Source: JBBWZH01 sp035544115 | GTDB taxonomy: Bacteria; Actinomycetota; Actinomycetes; Mycobacteriales; CADCTP01 | Length of the DNA: 64,000 nt | Direction: 5' to 3' | Assembly (NCBI GenBank): GCA_963714145.1 | Contig: OY970235.1 | Location: forward strand, 8,308,001 to 8,372,000 | Shown here: piece after piece, positions 35,586-44,167 of the stretch | Position numbering within the stretch: position 1 is the first letter of the stretch | Layout: each line of letters opens with the position of its first letter | Notes under the pieces: generated by a model | What the model was told of the DNA's origin: nothing | The model's database searches: none | The model's input: the letters and a program-made list of their open reading frames with translations, nothing else | Program-made: the position numbers and the translations under genes

Positions 35586-38500
35586 AATACCTCTTTCTGG
35601 CGGCATTGTAGCCTTTGTTGTAGGCTGAGCCGCGTTTGTCCGTTCGCGTCTTATCGAAGGATGCCACCTTATTTCCTCTATTGCTCGCAGAGATTGGCAC
35701 GCCTCGTGTTCCGGTCTTGGTGCCGAACTCCTCGATAAGTAATTGCTCGGTGCCACGAGCCTCGCCAAACGACATGGGCCCCTCCAGTACTCTCATCACG
35801 TTATTGCCCATCATGCGGCCCGACTGAAAATGTTCCCCAGCTCGAAGATCGGGCCGATTTGTCATGCCTAGATAGTAGGGATCAACCGACGTGTTGTCAT
35901 CGAACAACGCGTAGACAAAGTATCCCGGATCCTTCGGGTCTGCCAAGCCGAACGGATCCGTCGCAACGTTGGGCCTGAGCACATACCGGTAGGGGTGCTC
36001 TCCACCGAACAACCCGAGTGGATCCTGGCTGACATACCGGCCAGCTGTCGGGTCGTAGTAGCGGAAGCGGTTGTAGTAGAGGCCCGTCTCGACGTCTTCG
36101 TATTGGCCCGACCAGCGGAAGGGGCAGTACCAGGGCTGTCCGGTAATGGAGGTGAGTTCGCCCCAGGTAGTGAGGTCAGCAGTCCATGTAGCTTCGCCGT
36201 CTCCGGTGAGGACGGCGAGGGGCGCGCCGAGGTGATCGGTGACGACGCTTTCTTGGTGGGTGGCGGTCAGCCGAGCTAGCGGAGCGAATGTATCTGCCTG
36301 GAAGAGCCAAGTGACAGGAAGCTCGAGAGTGCCGCGTTCTGGGGGGCCGCGGAGGAGGTATTCCGAAAGGAGGGCTTCGCGGTGTGCCAGTGTGCCGTTG
36401 TCAGCCGGTGCGAGGGCCGCCGGTTCGAGGGTGGGCATGGCTTCGATCCACTCGTGGAGGGGGACGTTGCCGTCCCAGATCCAGCGGGTCGTCTGGCCGC
36501 GGAAGGTCTTGCTGATCCGCCGACCGAGCGGGTCGTAGGCGAAGGTGACGGTGGAGCCGTCGGGGCGCGTGACTTCGGCTAGGTAGCCTACGGCGTTCCA
36601 GCGGTAGGTCCAGGTTTCGCCGTCGGACGCTTGTTTGCTGGTGAGGTTGCCTTCAGGATCGTAGCTGTAGCGGATGCGGCGGCCGGTGTCGTCTGTGGAC
36701 TCCAGCAGTTGGCCGGCGGGGCCGTAGACGCGGTCGGTGCGGTCGGTGGTGTGGAAGAGGTTGCCGACGGCGTCGGGCATGCGGAGTTCGACACGGCCGT
36801 CGGCGTAGCGGGCGGCGGCGAGTTGGCCGAGGGCGTCGTGCTGGTAGGCGATGGGGCCGGTGAATGCGTCGACGATGCCGCGGAGGCGGTCGTCGACGTC
36901 CCAGTCGTAGGTGCGGTCGCGGATGGCGCCGGCGGCGGAGGTGACCTCATGACGGACCGGACGCCCGAGCCGGTCGCGGTGCCAGCGGGCATGAACACCG
37001 CCGGGGAGGGAGCGGGTCAGTTCCTGGCCGAGGGCGTCGCGGGTGAACTCAGCGGTGAAGTCGCCGGCGGCCACGGCGGTCACGTCGCCCATGACGTTGC
37101 GCTGGATCGTCTGGTCCAGGCCGAACGAGCTGCGCATCCGGACCCGCAGGTCGAGCGCGTTGTATTCGCTGGCGACCCAGTGCGGGCCCTGTAGCTCCCG
37201 GGTGACCCGGCCCAGCACGTCCCGCTCGAATGCCACGACAGCGGTCTCGTTCTCCGCCGAAATCAGCGCGCCGTCCACCCGGTAGCCGAACCGCTCGACC
37301 GTGCCGTCCGAGTGCGCCACCTCGGCCACCCGGTCGGAGCGGTCGTACGTGTAGCGGCTCACCATCCCGGACGCGCGGCGCACCGACACGACCCGGCCGA
37401 GCACGTCCCGCTCGTACAGCCGCAGGATCCCGTCGAAGCCCCGCTCGGCGCCGACCTCGCCGGTCGGCCCGTGGTCGAAGCGGTAGACGTGGCCGTGTTC
37501 GTTCACGATCCCGGTGAGCTGTTCCTCAGTGTCGTACTCGAACCGCACCGACGTCCCTGCCTGGGTCCGGACGGCCAGCCGGCCCATGCCCTGGTACGCG
37601 AACTCGACGTCGTAGAGCCGGTCGACGGCGTGCAGCAGGTTCCCCTCGCCGTCGTACGCCAACTCCCTCACGTTGCCGTCCGGCTCGTCCACCCGAACGA
37701 CCTGCGACGCCAGGTCGTACGTGCGGCGCTGCTCGTTGCCGAGCGGGTCGGTCACGGCCACCGGCCGGCCGAGCGCATCCCGCCGCCAGCCGACGGTGCC
37801 GCCGTCCGGCGCGGTGAACTGCGCGACCGACCCTTGCTCGTCGAATCGCAGCCCGGCGACCCCGCCACCGGGATCGGCGACGGACGCCAGCAGCCCACCC
37901 GTGTACCCGAACGACCAGACCCGTCCGAGCGGATCACGGCGCCCGGTCAGCAGGCCCGCGTCGTCGTACGCCCACGACCACTCGCCACCGACGGCGTCGA
38001 CCGCCGCGACCGGCAGATCGCGGTCGTCGAACGTCGCCGCCACGACCGCTCCGTCCGGCGTCACGGTCCGGATCTCGTTGCCGCGGTAGTCGTAGTCCCG
38101 GGTGGTGACTCTCCCCAGCGCGTCGGTCTCCTCGACCGGCTGGCGGTAGTCATACGACGTCAGCGACTCGCCGCCCAGCGCGTCGATCCGCCGAACCACC
38201 AGCCCACCCTCGTGCTCGTGCTGCGTCGTGTGCCCGAGGGAATTGGTCACGGTGGTGAGGCCGGGCTGGTAGCTGAGCCGGTGGTCGTAGATCCCGGCAT
38301 CGCCCCAGGTCCGCAGGCAGCGCGCCCGGTCGTCGCTGCGGTCGTACTCGAAGTAGAAGCTCAGCCCGACCCGGTCGGTTTCCTGCATCAGCAGGTGATC
38401 GGTGTACGCGTAGCGCATCTCGTTGCCGACAGCGTCGGTGACGAAGATGAGGTCGCTGAGATCGTCGTAGCCGTACCGGGCGACCGCCAACCGCTGTTCC

Positions 38501-40047
38501 GGCAGGTCTGGGTGCGGCGCCGTCATCGCGACGATCCGCCCCTGCCCGTCGTGTTCGAACCGGATGGCGCGGCCGCCGCTGTCGGTGATCTCGGTCAGGT
38601 AACCATCCACATAGGACAGAGAGATCCGGTGACCGGCGCGGTTCACCAGGTCGGTCAGGACGTACGTCGCCACTTCGGTGTCGCCATTGGACAGTGCCGA
38701 GAAGCGGTAGGTCACGCCATCGGAGTCACGCAGCCGGTAGCCCGTCTCGTCCCGGGCGACGGTCAGCCGCTCGATCCGCTCGTAGTACTCGTCGCCGACG
38801 TCCAGCGGCAGCAGGTTGACGATGCGGCCGTCGGGGGTGCGGTGAAGGATCGCGTCAGCGGTGACCGTCAGGCCGGCGTCGTAACTGTGGTGCCAGCCGT
38901 GGCCCAGCGGCCCGGCGTAGGTGCTCGTGCTGTACCAGACCCGCTCGAAGCGGAGCGGCAGCGGCCCGGGCAGGTCAAGGTCGGTGAAGTCGGTGAAGAC
39001 CTTGCCGGTGGCGACGTCCACCGGGTGCCCGGTGACCGAGCAGATCCCCCGGTGCGCGGCGTTGCGGAGCCAGTCGCCAACCTTCAAGCGGTCGGCCAGC
39101 CGGTTCGCGCCGGAGTGCATGGCGTTGCTGAACGCCTTGACCGCCTTGGTTCGGCGCAGCAGCTTGAAGCCGCTGCCCAGCAACCTCCCGCCGAAGCGGC
39201 TGAGTAGCGCCATGCCCACACCGAGGGCGAGATCCTTCCAACCGATCTTCCCGTCGGCGAACTGTTTCAACGTGTCCGCCATCGCCACCACGGCGGCGAC
39301 GAGCAGGATGGCGCCAACCAGCAACGCCAGCGGCCCGGTGAGGAACAGCGCCACCACGCCGAGCACCAGCGAGACCATCTCGCACAGGTCGACGAAGCCG
39401 TCCCAGGTGGTGAAGGATCTTTTGAACCAGTCACCGATCTTCTGCCACGTGCTCCGGTTACGCATGCCGCTGGTCTCAAGGGCGTGTTTGATGTCCCGTT
39501 CGCAGTCGCGTTCGCCGTCGCCGCGCAGCGCGGCAGCCTGCTGGGCGAGGCGGTCGGCGATCCCGACGTCGTTCTGGGCCTGCTGACGGACGCGGAACGC
39601 CGCTTGCGCCTGTGCGGCCTGAGCGCCCAGGCTCTCCGCGGCGAGGACGTCCTGGCCGCCGACACGTTGGACCGTTGCCTCCCAGCCTGGGAGGAGTTGG
39701 TCCAGGTCCAGTTCGGCATCCCGCTTGTTGCGGCGGGCGATGTCGCCGTCGTCCCGCGCCTGACGAGACTTCGCCTGCGCCTGCTCCAGGGTGTCCGCGT
39801 AGCGGAATAGCGCGGCGCCGCAGCCGTGGTAACCCCGCGACAGCTTCTCGAGTTCTCCCGGCAGTTCTCCGATGGCTTCCTGGATCTTGGGGGCGTAGTC
39901 GCCCTTCAGTCGCAGGTCGCCGCCTTCGATGTTGTTCTTCGCCAGCCGAAGCGTCGTGGCGGCAGACTGCGCCGAGCTTCCGCGGTCGGTCCAGTGTTGT
40001 GCCAGGTCCCGGATTCCTCCCGGGTCACCAGGGGTCCCGTTATCCAC
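35578..40047 (-). CDS. RHS-repeat polymorphic toxin with GIY-YIG-like nuclease tip
   Basis: 1489 residues. Residues 1-200 are helical and WXG/LXG-like, suited to type VII export. Two hydrophobic helices follow (VSLVLGVVALFLTGPLALLV region, about 225-260). Then come the RHS entry domain (GHPVDVATGKVFTDFTDLDL), some twenty YD repeats, and the core-closing motif GLYYNRFRYYDPTAGRYVSQ, followed by DPLGLFGG. The last 118 residues are the toxin: FVYALF, then YYLGMTNRPDLRAGEH, GTEQLLIEEFG and SASNRGNKV match the GIY, YIG, Arg, Glu and Asn positions of GIY-YIG endonucleases. The tip DNA has clearly lower GC than the repeats. The immunity gene overlaps the 3' end. Confidence 0.88.
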   Translation of the reverse strand: MDNGTPGDPGGIRDLAQHWTDRGSSAQSAATTLRLAKNNIEGGDLRLKGDYAPKIQEAIGELPGELEKLSRGYHGCGAALFRYADTLEQAQAKSRQARDDGDIARRNKRDAELDLDQLLPGWEATVQRVGGQDVLAAESLGAQAAQAQAAFRVRQQAQNDVGIADRLAQQAAALRGDGERDCERDIKHALETSGMRNRSTWQKIGDWFKRSFTTWDGFVDLCEMVSLVLGVVALFLTGPLALLVGAILLVAAVVAMADTLKQFADGKIGWKDLALGVGMALLSRFGGRLLGSGFKLLRRTKAVKAFSNAMHSGANRLADRLKVGDWLRNAAHRGICSVTGHPVDVATGKVFTDFTDLDLPGPLPLRFERVWYSTSTYAGPLGHGWHHSYDAGLTVTADAILHRTPDGRIVNLLPLDVGDEYYERIERLTVARDETGYRLRDSDGVTYRFSALSNGDTEVATYVLTDLVNRAGHRISLSYVDGYLTEITDSGGRAIRFEHDGQGRIVAMTAPHPDLPEQRLAVARYGYDDLSDLIFVTDAVGNEMRYAYTDHLLMQETDRVGLSFYFEYDRSDDRARCLRTWGDAGIYDHRLSYQPGLTTVTNSLGHTTQHEHEGGLVVRRIDALGGESLTSYDYRQPVEETDALGRVTTRDYDYRGNEIRTVTPDGAVVAATFDDRDLPVAAVDAVGGEWSWAYDDAGLLTGRRDPLGRVWSFGYTGGLLASVADPGGGVAGLRFDEQGSVAQFTAPDGGTVGWRRDALGRPVAVTDPLGNEQRRTYDLASQVVRVDEPDGNVRELAYDGEGNLLHAVDRLYDVEFAYQGMGRLAVRTQAGTSVRFEYDTEEQLTGIVNEHGHVYRFDHGPTGEVGAERGFDGILRLYERDVLGRVVSVRRASGMVSRYTYDRSDRVAEVAHSDGTVERFGYRVDGALISAENETAVVAFERDVLGRVTRELQGPHWVASEYNALDLRVRMRSSFGLDQTIQRNVMGDVTAVAAGDFTAEFTRDALGQELTRSLPGGVHARWHRDRLGRPVRHEVTSAAGAIRDRTYDWDVDDRLRGIVDAFTGPIAYQHDALGQLAAARYADGRVELRMPDAVGNLFHTTDRTDRVYGPAGQLLESTDDTGRRIRYSYDPEGNLTSKQASDGETWTYRWNAVGYLAEVTRPDGSTVTFAYDPLGRRISKTFRGQTTRWIWDGNVPLHEWIEAMPTLEPAALAPADNGTLAHREALLSEYLLRGPPERGTLELPVTWLFQADTFAPLARLTATHQESVVTDHLGAPLAVLTGDGEATWTADLTTWGELTSITGQPWYCPFRWSGQYEDVETGLYYNRFRYYDPTAGRYVSQDPLGLFGGEHPYRYVLRPNVATDPFGLADPKDPGYFVYALFDDNTSVDPYYLGMTNRPDLRAGEHFQSGRMMGNNVMRVLEGPMSFGEARGTEQLLIEEFGTKTGTRGVPISASNRGNKVASFDKTRTDKRGSAYNKGYNAARKRYCV

Positions 40048-40082
40048 AGGCGGTGAACTCCCCGTAGCTCACGTCCTTTGCG

Positions 40083-40382
40083 TCAGCCGGACGACAGTCC
40101 CTGGGTGAGGCCGGTGTCGAGGTCCTGGTGACCCTTGATGGCGCCCTTGAGGAACTGGCTCATGCCTTCCAGACCCGCGATGGCGCTCGCGGCGCCCTTG
40201 TTCCACTGCTCGTAGGACTCTTGGAACTTCGGCGAAGCGGACTGCGTCCGGAACGAAGTCTGTACCAGCTGGGTGATCATCCGACGCAACGACTCGAGCT
40301 GCCCCTCGATCTCAGTCTTGCCCTGGTCAAGCTTGGTGGCACTTGCCTGCATTTCTTCGTACGAAACGGTGACGTCGGCCAT
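40083..40382 (-). CDS. WXG100-family small secreted protein
   Basis: 99 residues: two long helices (YEEMQASATKLDQGKTEIEG; QESYEQWNKGAASAIAGLEG) with a turn between them. The pattern of Trp and aliphatic positions in the second helix is that of WXG100/EsxA-like proteins, but the turn reads SFRTQSAS instead of W-x-G. Such proteins dimerise and are exported by EccC/EssC ATPases, here the one at 30.7 kb. It precedes the RHS gene by 35 bases and may be co-exported with it. Confidence 0.8.
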   Translation of the reverse strand: MADVTVSYEEMQASATKLDQGKTEIEGQLESLRRMITQLVQTSFRTQSASPKFQESYEQWNKGAASAIAGLEGMSQFLKGAIKGHQDLDTGLTQGLSSG

Positions 40383-40411
40383 GGATGCCTCCTAGGCGAG
40401 TGGTGGTCAGA

Positions 40412-41035
40412 TCAACGAACGGACGGGCCTTCTTCCCACGACAGCGTCGCGCTGACCGCGTCGAAGAGTTCGAATAGGCCGTCACTCAATGACAGCTGTG
40501 GGCTCGTTAGGACGACGCTGAGGACGCCATCTCCGCCGGGAACAGGGATGAGCGTGTGCATGGAGAGCACGGACAGCGTCTGGGCGCCGTCGGTGGACGT
40601 CGCGGTGGCGACGCCTCGGACCCGGACCGCGCGGCCCGCGGCCAGATCGACGATGGAGACCTCGCGCCAGTCTGGCGAGCTGTCCGTATGCGGCACGGTG
40701 GTGATCTGGGCGGCGATCGCTTCCACCGTATTCAGCCCCGGCTCCGGCATGCCTTCCGTGCTGAACACCATCAGCGACGCGAGCATCCTGCCGTCATCGC
40801 CCACCTCGTCGGCGGCCGCCGCACAGTAGACCGCGCCGCGCCGCTCGGCGTCCTCAGCAAGCTCCCGCAGGCCGCGCAGGATGACCGACCGATAAGGCCG
40901 CAGCTCCGGCATCTCGCCCAGCCGCTGGTCGACCAGCCGGGTCAGATCGCCGGTTCGGGTGGACCGCCAGACGTCGAACTCGAACCAGGTCTCCGGGATG
41001 CGTAAGCTGAATCGGGGAGACGCCGCGACGACCAT
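40412..41035 (-). CDS. Hypothetical protein of toxin operon
   Basis: 207 residues, unknown function. The ends are beta-rich (PRFSLRIPETWFEFDVW; LSVVLTSPQLSLSDGLFELF and ATLSWEEG) with a helical middle, loosely like a Mog1/PsbP fold. It lies between the two small helical genes, 5 bases after the first and 29 before the second. It may be a chaperone or secretion accessory, as unrelated EspG-type proteins are elsewhere. No signal peptide is visible. Confidence 0.7.
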   Translation of the reverse strand: MVVAASPRFSLRIPETWFEFDVWRSTRTGDLTRLVDQRLGEMPELRPYRSVILRGLRELAEDAERRGAVYCAAAADEVGDDGRMLASLMVFSTEGMPEPGLNTVEAIAAQITTVPHTDSSPDWREVSIVDLAAGRAVRVRGVATATSTDGAQTLSVLSMHTLIPVPGGDGVLSVVLTSPQLSLSDGLFELFDAVSATLSWEEGPSVR

Positions 41036-41040
41036 CGGCG

Positions 41041-41373
41041 CTAGTCCTTCACCGGAACCGGCTGCTGCGGCGGGATGTCTGGCAGGGATTCGGCCAGGGC
41101 GGTGTCGACCTGCCGCACACCGTCCGCGAGTCCCTGCAGCATCTGCGCAAGCGCATCGACCGAGTCGGTGATCTTTTTCCGCTGGTCGGAGGACTCCTCC
41201 TGGAACTCGTCCAGCGCCGACCTGATGCGCTGGGACGCCAGCGCCCCCGCATAGGCGTCGTCCCGATCGTCGAAATGCTGCAGCTCATCCAGCACATCAC
41301 GCAACTGCCGTGCTGTCGCCTCGACGGCGTCCAGGTTGCAGGCGAAAGTACCTGACTGTGGCGATCCCCCCAT
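41041..41373 (-). CDS. Small helical type VII-associated protein
   Basis: 110 residues from ATG 41373, which follows a strong GGGAGG site (an upstream ATG at 41421 has none). The product is almost all helix (VEATARQLRDVLDELQHFDD; KKITDSVDALAQMLQGLADG) with a Pro-rich tail, typical of ESX substrates and LXG-partner proteins. First gene of the five-gene minus-strand operon that ends in the immunity gene. Confidence 0.7.
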   Translation of the reverse strand: MGGSPQSGTFACNLDAVEATARQLRDVLDELQHFDDRDDAYAGALASQRIRSALDEFQEESSDQRKKITDSVDALAQMLQGLADGVRQVDTALAESLPDIPPQQPVPVKD

Positions 41374-41896
41374 GACGACCTCCCTGATCAGCCGCCGCGA
41401 CAAGTCGTTAGTAATGAGCATAACCCGCGGGCGCCGCAGGTGCCGCAGTCAGACGAAATTCTCGAATATGGGCTGTATGGCGGAAGACAGCGCGATTGTC
41501 GGCACTGAGCCGCTAACGTCGAACGACATGCGTTAGCTCTCGTCCTGGGCGAGCACCTTGGTTCGGAGGCAGCCGATTTCGATAGTGCGGATTTGTATGT
41601 GACGGTGCGGCTCTGTTGCACTCGGCGGACAGCCTGCCGTACCCCGGACCGAGGTTCATCGACCCATGCCAGCCGTCTGTCGGTCAGCTCGCCCTTGAGG
41701 TCGCACGCGCAGTAGGCGCCGCCATCGGCCGCGGGATCCTGCCAGCGCGCTCAACGCGGATGCACCGGGCCGGGTATTCATCTGGGGGTGTGAGGCGGCG
41801 GGCGCCATTGAGCTCGGAGGATGGGCCTGCTGAAGGACCATTGCGACCAGTCTTGGGAGCACCTGCGAGATGCAAACATCCCACGCCGCCAGGAGG
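41374..41896. other. Promoter region of toxin operon; no gene supported
   Basis: About 520 bases between the toxin operon and the recombination scar. The part next to 41373 is relatively AT-rich and must hold the operon promoter, but I cannot pick a convincing -35/-10 pair. Short open frames here have no start signal or recognisable motif. Confidence 0.4.
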
Positions 41897-42200
41897 ATCG
41901 ATGTTGCGTTCGACGACCCGAACCTGATCGCTGATGCGGGGCTGCCGGCGGTGGTTGCGTTGGCGGAGAAGGTCAGCGCTCGCGGGGCTGGTCGCTGACC
42001 AGGCGCAAATCGTCGACGCGCCGAACAGCGGCGGCGCGAACGCCGGGGCGAAGGTCATCTCGGTACTGGCCGGGTTGGTCGCGCGCGGGGACTGCATCAC
42101 CGGCACCGACCGGCTGCGGTACGCCGGGATGCCGATCGTGTTCGACGGCGTCCGGGCGCTGTCCACGGTCGAGACGTTTCCTGCGGTCGTTCACGCATGA
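41897..42200 (+). pseudogene. IS1380-family transposase, N-terminal fragment
   Basis: Frame one reads DVAFDDPNLIADAGLPAVVA then LAEKVSARG; a shift near 41990 leads to SGGANAGAKVISVLAGLVAR and MPIVFDGVRALSTVETF. These are the characteristic opening motifs of IS1380 transposases. A second shift near 42180 turns the expected TFLRSFTH into TFPAVVHA. The copy then ends abruptly inside an integrase fragment, so it is a dead 5' remnant. Confidence 0.75.
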
Positions 42201-42560
42201 AACGTCCGAGATCGCCGTTACCGGCAAGGGCCGCCGGACCGAGCGGCTCCCGCTGCCGGCCCCCGGGAGGGGAGGCGCTCGCCGCCTGGCTGACGGGCGG
42301 CCGGCCACAGTGCGAGTCACGGTCGGTCTTCGTGACGGTCCACGGGCCCTACCGGCCGCTGACGCCGGAATCGGTCCGGGCCGTCATGGGCAGGGCCTGC
42401 GAGCGGGCCGGGCTCGAGCAGCGGGGCACCCACCGGTTCCGCCACGCGCTGGCGACCGAGATGCTGCGGGCCGGGGCGTCGCTGCCCGACGCGGGGCAGG
42501 TGCTGCGGCACCGCAGCCAGTTGTCGACCTCGCTTTATGCCAAGGTCGACCAGAACACGA
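42200..42560 (+). pseudogene. Tyrosine recombinase (integrase), C-terminal fragment
   Basis: After EIAVTGKGRRTERLPLP and a one-base shift near 42265, the frame reads THRFRHALATEMLRAGASLP, then QVLRHRSQLSTSLYAKVDQ. The HxxR, H and Tyr positions of the tyrosine-recombinase active site are present, but the N-terminal half is missing, cut by the IS1380 remnant. The 3' end joins a phage terminase fragment on the other strand at about 42560. Confidence 0.8.
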
Positions 42561-42562
42561 CC

Positions 42563-42880
42563 GGTTGGGGAACCGCAGTTTGTACTCGGTGCCGTTCCAC
42601 GAAGCGCCGAGCGGCGCGGCGAACTCCGCCTGGGTCAACTCGGCGAGCAGTGACTCGCCAAGCTCCGGGTAGGAGCGGCGGAACGCGCCGGCGCGGATCC
42701 CGGCGTGCCGGACGCACGCCCGCAGTCCTTCCATGAGAAGGGCCCGTGTCTTGCCGCCGCCGGCCGATCTGACCGCCGGGCTGATGTCGACGTCCATCCA
42801 CCCGCCCGGCGCCACGGTCGCTCGTCGCAGCCCTGGCAACACCAGTACGTAGTGACCGCCGGGGGGGAGCTACCTGGGAG
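42563..42880 (-). pseudogene. Phage terminase large-subunit fragment
   Basis: On the minus strand: a Walker A-like GGGKTRALLMEG, then GIRAGAFRRSYPELGESLLA and GASWNGTEYKLRFPN. This order is typical of the N-terminal ATPase of large terminases in actinophages. The frame is cut at the integrase junction near 42563 and has no Walker B or nuclease domain. It is the only clear phage structural or packaging gene seen, so it marks a former prophage or a phage-derived recombination event. Confidence 0.65.
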
Positions 42881-42888
42881 GTGGAACG

Positions 42889-43245
42889 TTGGACGACGGA
42901 ACCATCAGTGACGCCTCTGGTCCACGGCGTCAACAGCCCGCTGTGATCCGATGCCGCCGCGGCCTGAGCTGGATCCTGCTGCTGGACGTTGGTCTCCTGT
43001 TGTCGCTGCTGATCACCGCTTTCTGGCTGACCACCCTCGGACCCTCCAGCGGGGCCGGGCTCGCCGCCGCGGCCGCCCGGTCGCCGCAGGCAGTCAGCCT
43101 CGGCTCCCGACTCCCGAGGTCGAGCGCCCCCGGCAGCCAGGTCAGAGCCGTCTACCGGCGCGTACCGCAGCGTGGCCGTGGCCAGGTGAGGATCGCCTGC
43201 TTGGGCGACCCTGCGCCCCGCGTCGGCGGCTGGGACATCCGATGA
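42889..43245 (+). CDS. Small membrane protein of accessory operon
   Basis: 118 residues from TTG 42889, supported by GGGAGG eight bases before. One membrane helix (SWILLLDVGLLLSLLITAFW, about 27-46) separates a short N-terminus from an Arg/Pro-rich outer part. Its stop overlaps the start of the next gene (ATGA), which in turn overlaps the thermonuclease gene, so three genes are coupled. Function unknown. Confidence 0.6.
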   Translation: MDDGTISDASGPRRQQPAVIRCRRGLSWILLLDVGLLLSLLITAFWLTTLGPSSGAGLAAAAARSPQAVSLGSRLPRSSAPGSQVRAVYRRVPQRGRGQVRIACLGDPAPRVGGWDIR

Positions 43246-43475
43246 CGGGCGGCCAGGCAGGATCGGTGCCGCCCCGGCCTCAAGTGGTCGACCCGGTTGG
43301 CAGTCCTTGCGAGTGCACCGACCCGTCAGGCCGTCCCTGCCGGCGGCGCGCCATCGCGACGGTCATGCGCGCCGGGTGGCCGGTGAAGGCCTGCCGGATC
43401 TGCGGCCGGCGCCTGGCCTTCGGCGCCACCCGGCGACCGACGGACCTCTCCGGCGGCCCGCTGGACGCGGCGTGA
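43242..43475 (+). CDS. Small Cys-rich (zinc-ribbon-like) protein
   Basis: 77 residues. PCECTDPSGRPCRRR and later VKACRICGRRLAF supply five Cys in a CxC...C...CxxC order that could bind one zinc. It overlaps the neighbours on both sides (ATGA at 43242; GTGA at 43472). Function unknown; perhaps a partner of the nuclease that follows. Confidence 0.6.
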   Translation: MTGGQAGSVPPRPQVVDPVGSPCECTDPSGRPCRRRAIATVMRAGWPVKACRICGRRLAFGATRRPTDLSGGPLDAA

Positions 43476-44167
43476 TCCGCCGGATCCTGCCGCTCGCGCT
43501 GACCGCCGCCGTCGTGGCGATCCTGCTACCCGGCCGGCTGCGGGACATCGCTCACCGCCTCGGCGAACTCGCCGATGTCACCCGCGAGATGGGCCGGTCG
43601 GCACCAGTTGACGCCCCGCCCGCACACCTGGACGGCCCGTACACGGTCACCCGGGTGATCGACGGCGACACCGTGCTGGCTCACCACGTCGGCCGGGGCG
43701 GCCCGATCACGATCCGAGCCCTCGGCATCGACACTCCGGAGACCCGCCGCCTGAACGCGCCGGCCCAGTGCTTCGGTCCGCAGGCCGCCGCCTATGCCAC
43801 GCACGCGCTGCAGCACCGGGCCATCTACCTGGAGTACGACCCAGCCGCCGGCAGACATGACCGCTACGGCCAGACGCTGGCCTACCTGTGGGTCGAGGCC
43901 ACCGAGCTGTACAACCGGGCCGCCCTTACCGACGGCTACGCCCACGAGTACACCTACGACCCCACCCGCCCCTACGGCAGGCGGCCCAGCTTCCGCGCCG
44001 CCGAAGCAGCGGCGGCCTCCGCGGGCCGCGGCCTCTGGGCGACCGACACCTGCGCCGGACACGCCCGCCGGCCACGCTCCACCAGTTGCAACTCTGAGTT
44101 GCATGACTGGTTCGCCTGTTCTATGTTTGTAACTAAGAGTTGCAAGCTGCGAGTGGAGGGGGTGCCA
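43472..44167 (+). CDS. Membrane-anchored or secreted thermonuclease (SNase), no own stop codon
   Basis: Start GTG 43472. An N-terminal hydrophobic helix (LPLALTAAVVAILLPG) precedes a staphylococcal-nuclease domain: VTRVIDGDTVLA (metal-binding Asp), IRALGIDTPETRR (Arg, Asp, Glu) and HDRYGQTLAYLWV (second catalytic Arg). It would cut DNA and RNA outside the membrane. The domain ends near ASAGRGLWA (base about 44040). No in-frame stop follows: the frame runs through a promoter-like linker into the DUF932 gene and ends only at 45157. Either a stop was lost, or a long 561-residue fusion is made. Confidence 0.8.
44086..44144 (+). promoter_or_regulatory. Tandem palindromic operators flanking a promoter
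   Basis: Two 18-bp palindromes, TTGCAACTCTGAGTTGCA (44086-44103) and TTGTAACTAAGAGTTGCA (44127-44144), lie 41 bases apart. Between and overlapping them are TTGCAT (-35, 44099-44104) and TATGTT (-10, 44122-44127) with a 17-base spacer. The DUF932 start follows 23 bases later. A repressor on both sites would cover the promoter and the transcription start. GC is locally low, unlike coding DNA. Confidence 0.75.

Noticed and set aside
37312..39207. 631-codon plus-strand frame opposite the RHS gene
   Set aside because: Mirror of YD repeats; no independent start signal or motif.
41616..41927. Plus-strand open frame in the gap before the IS1380 remnant
   Set aside because: No start signal, no motif, and mixed composition.
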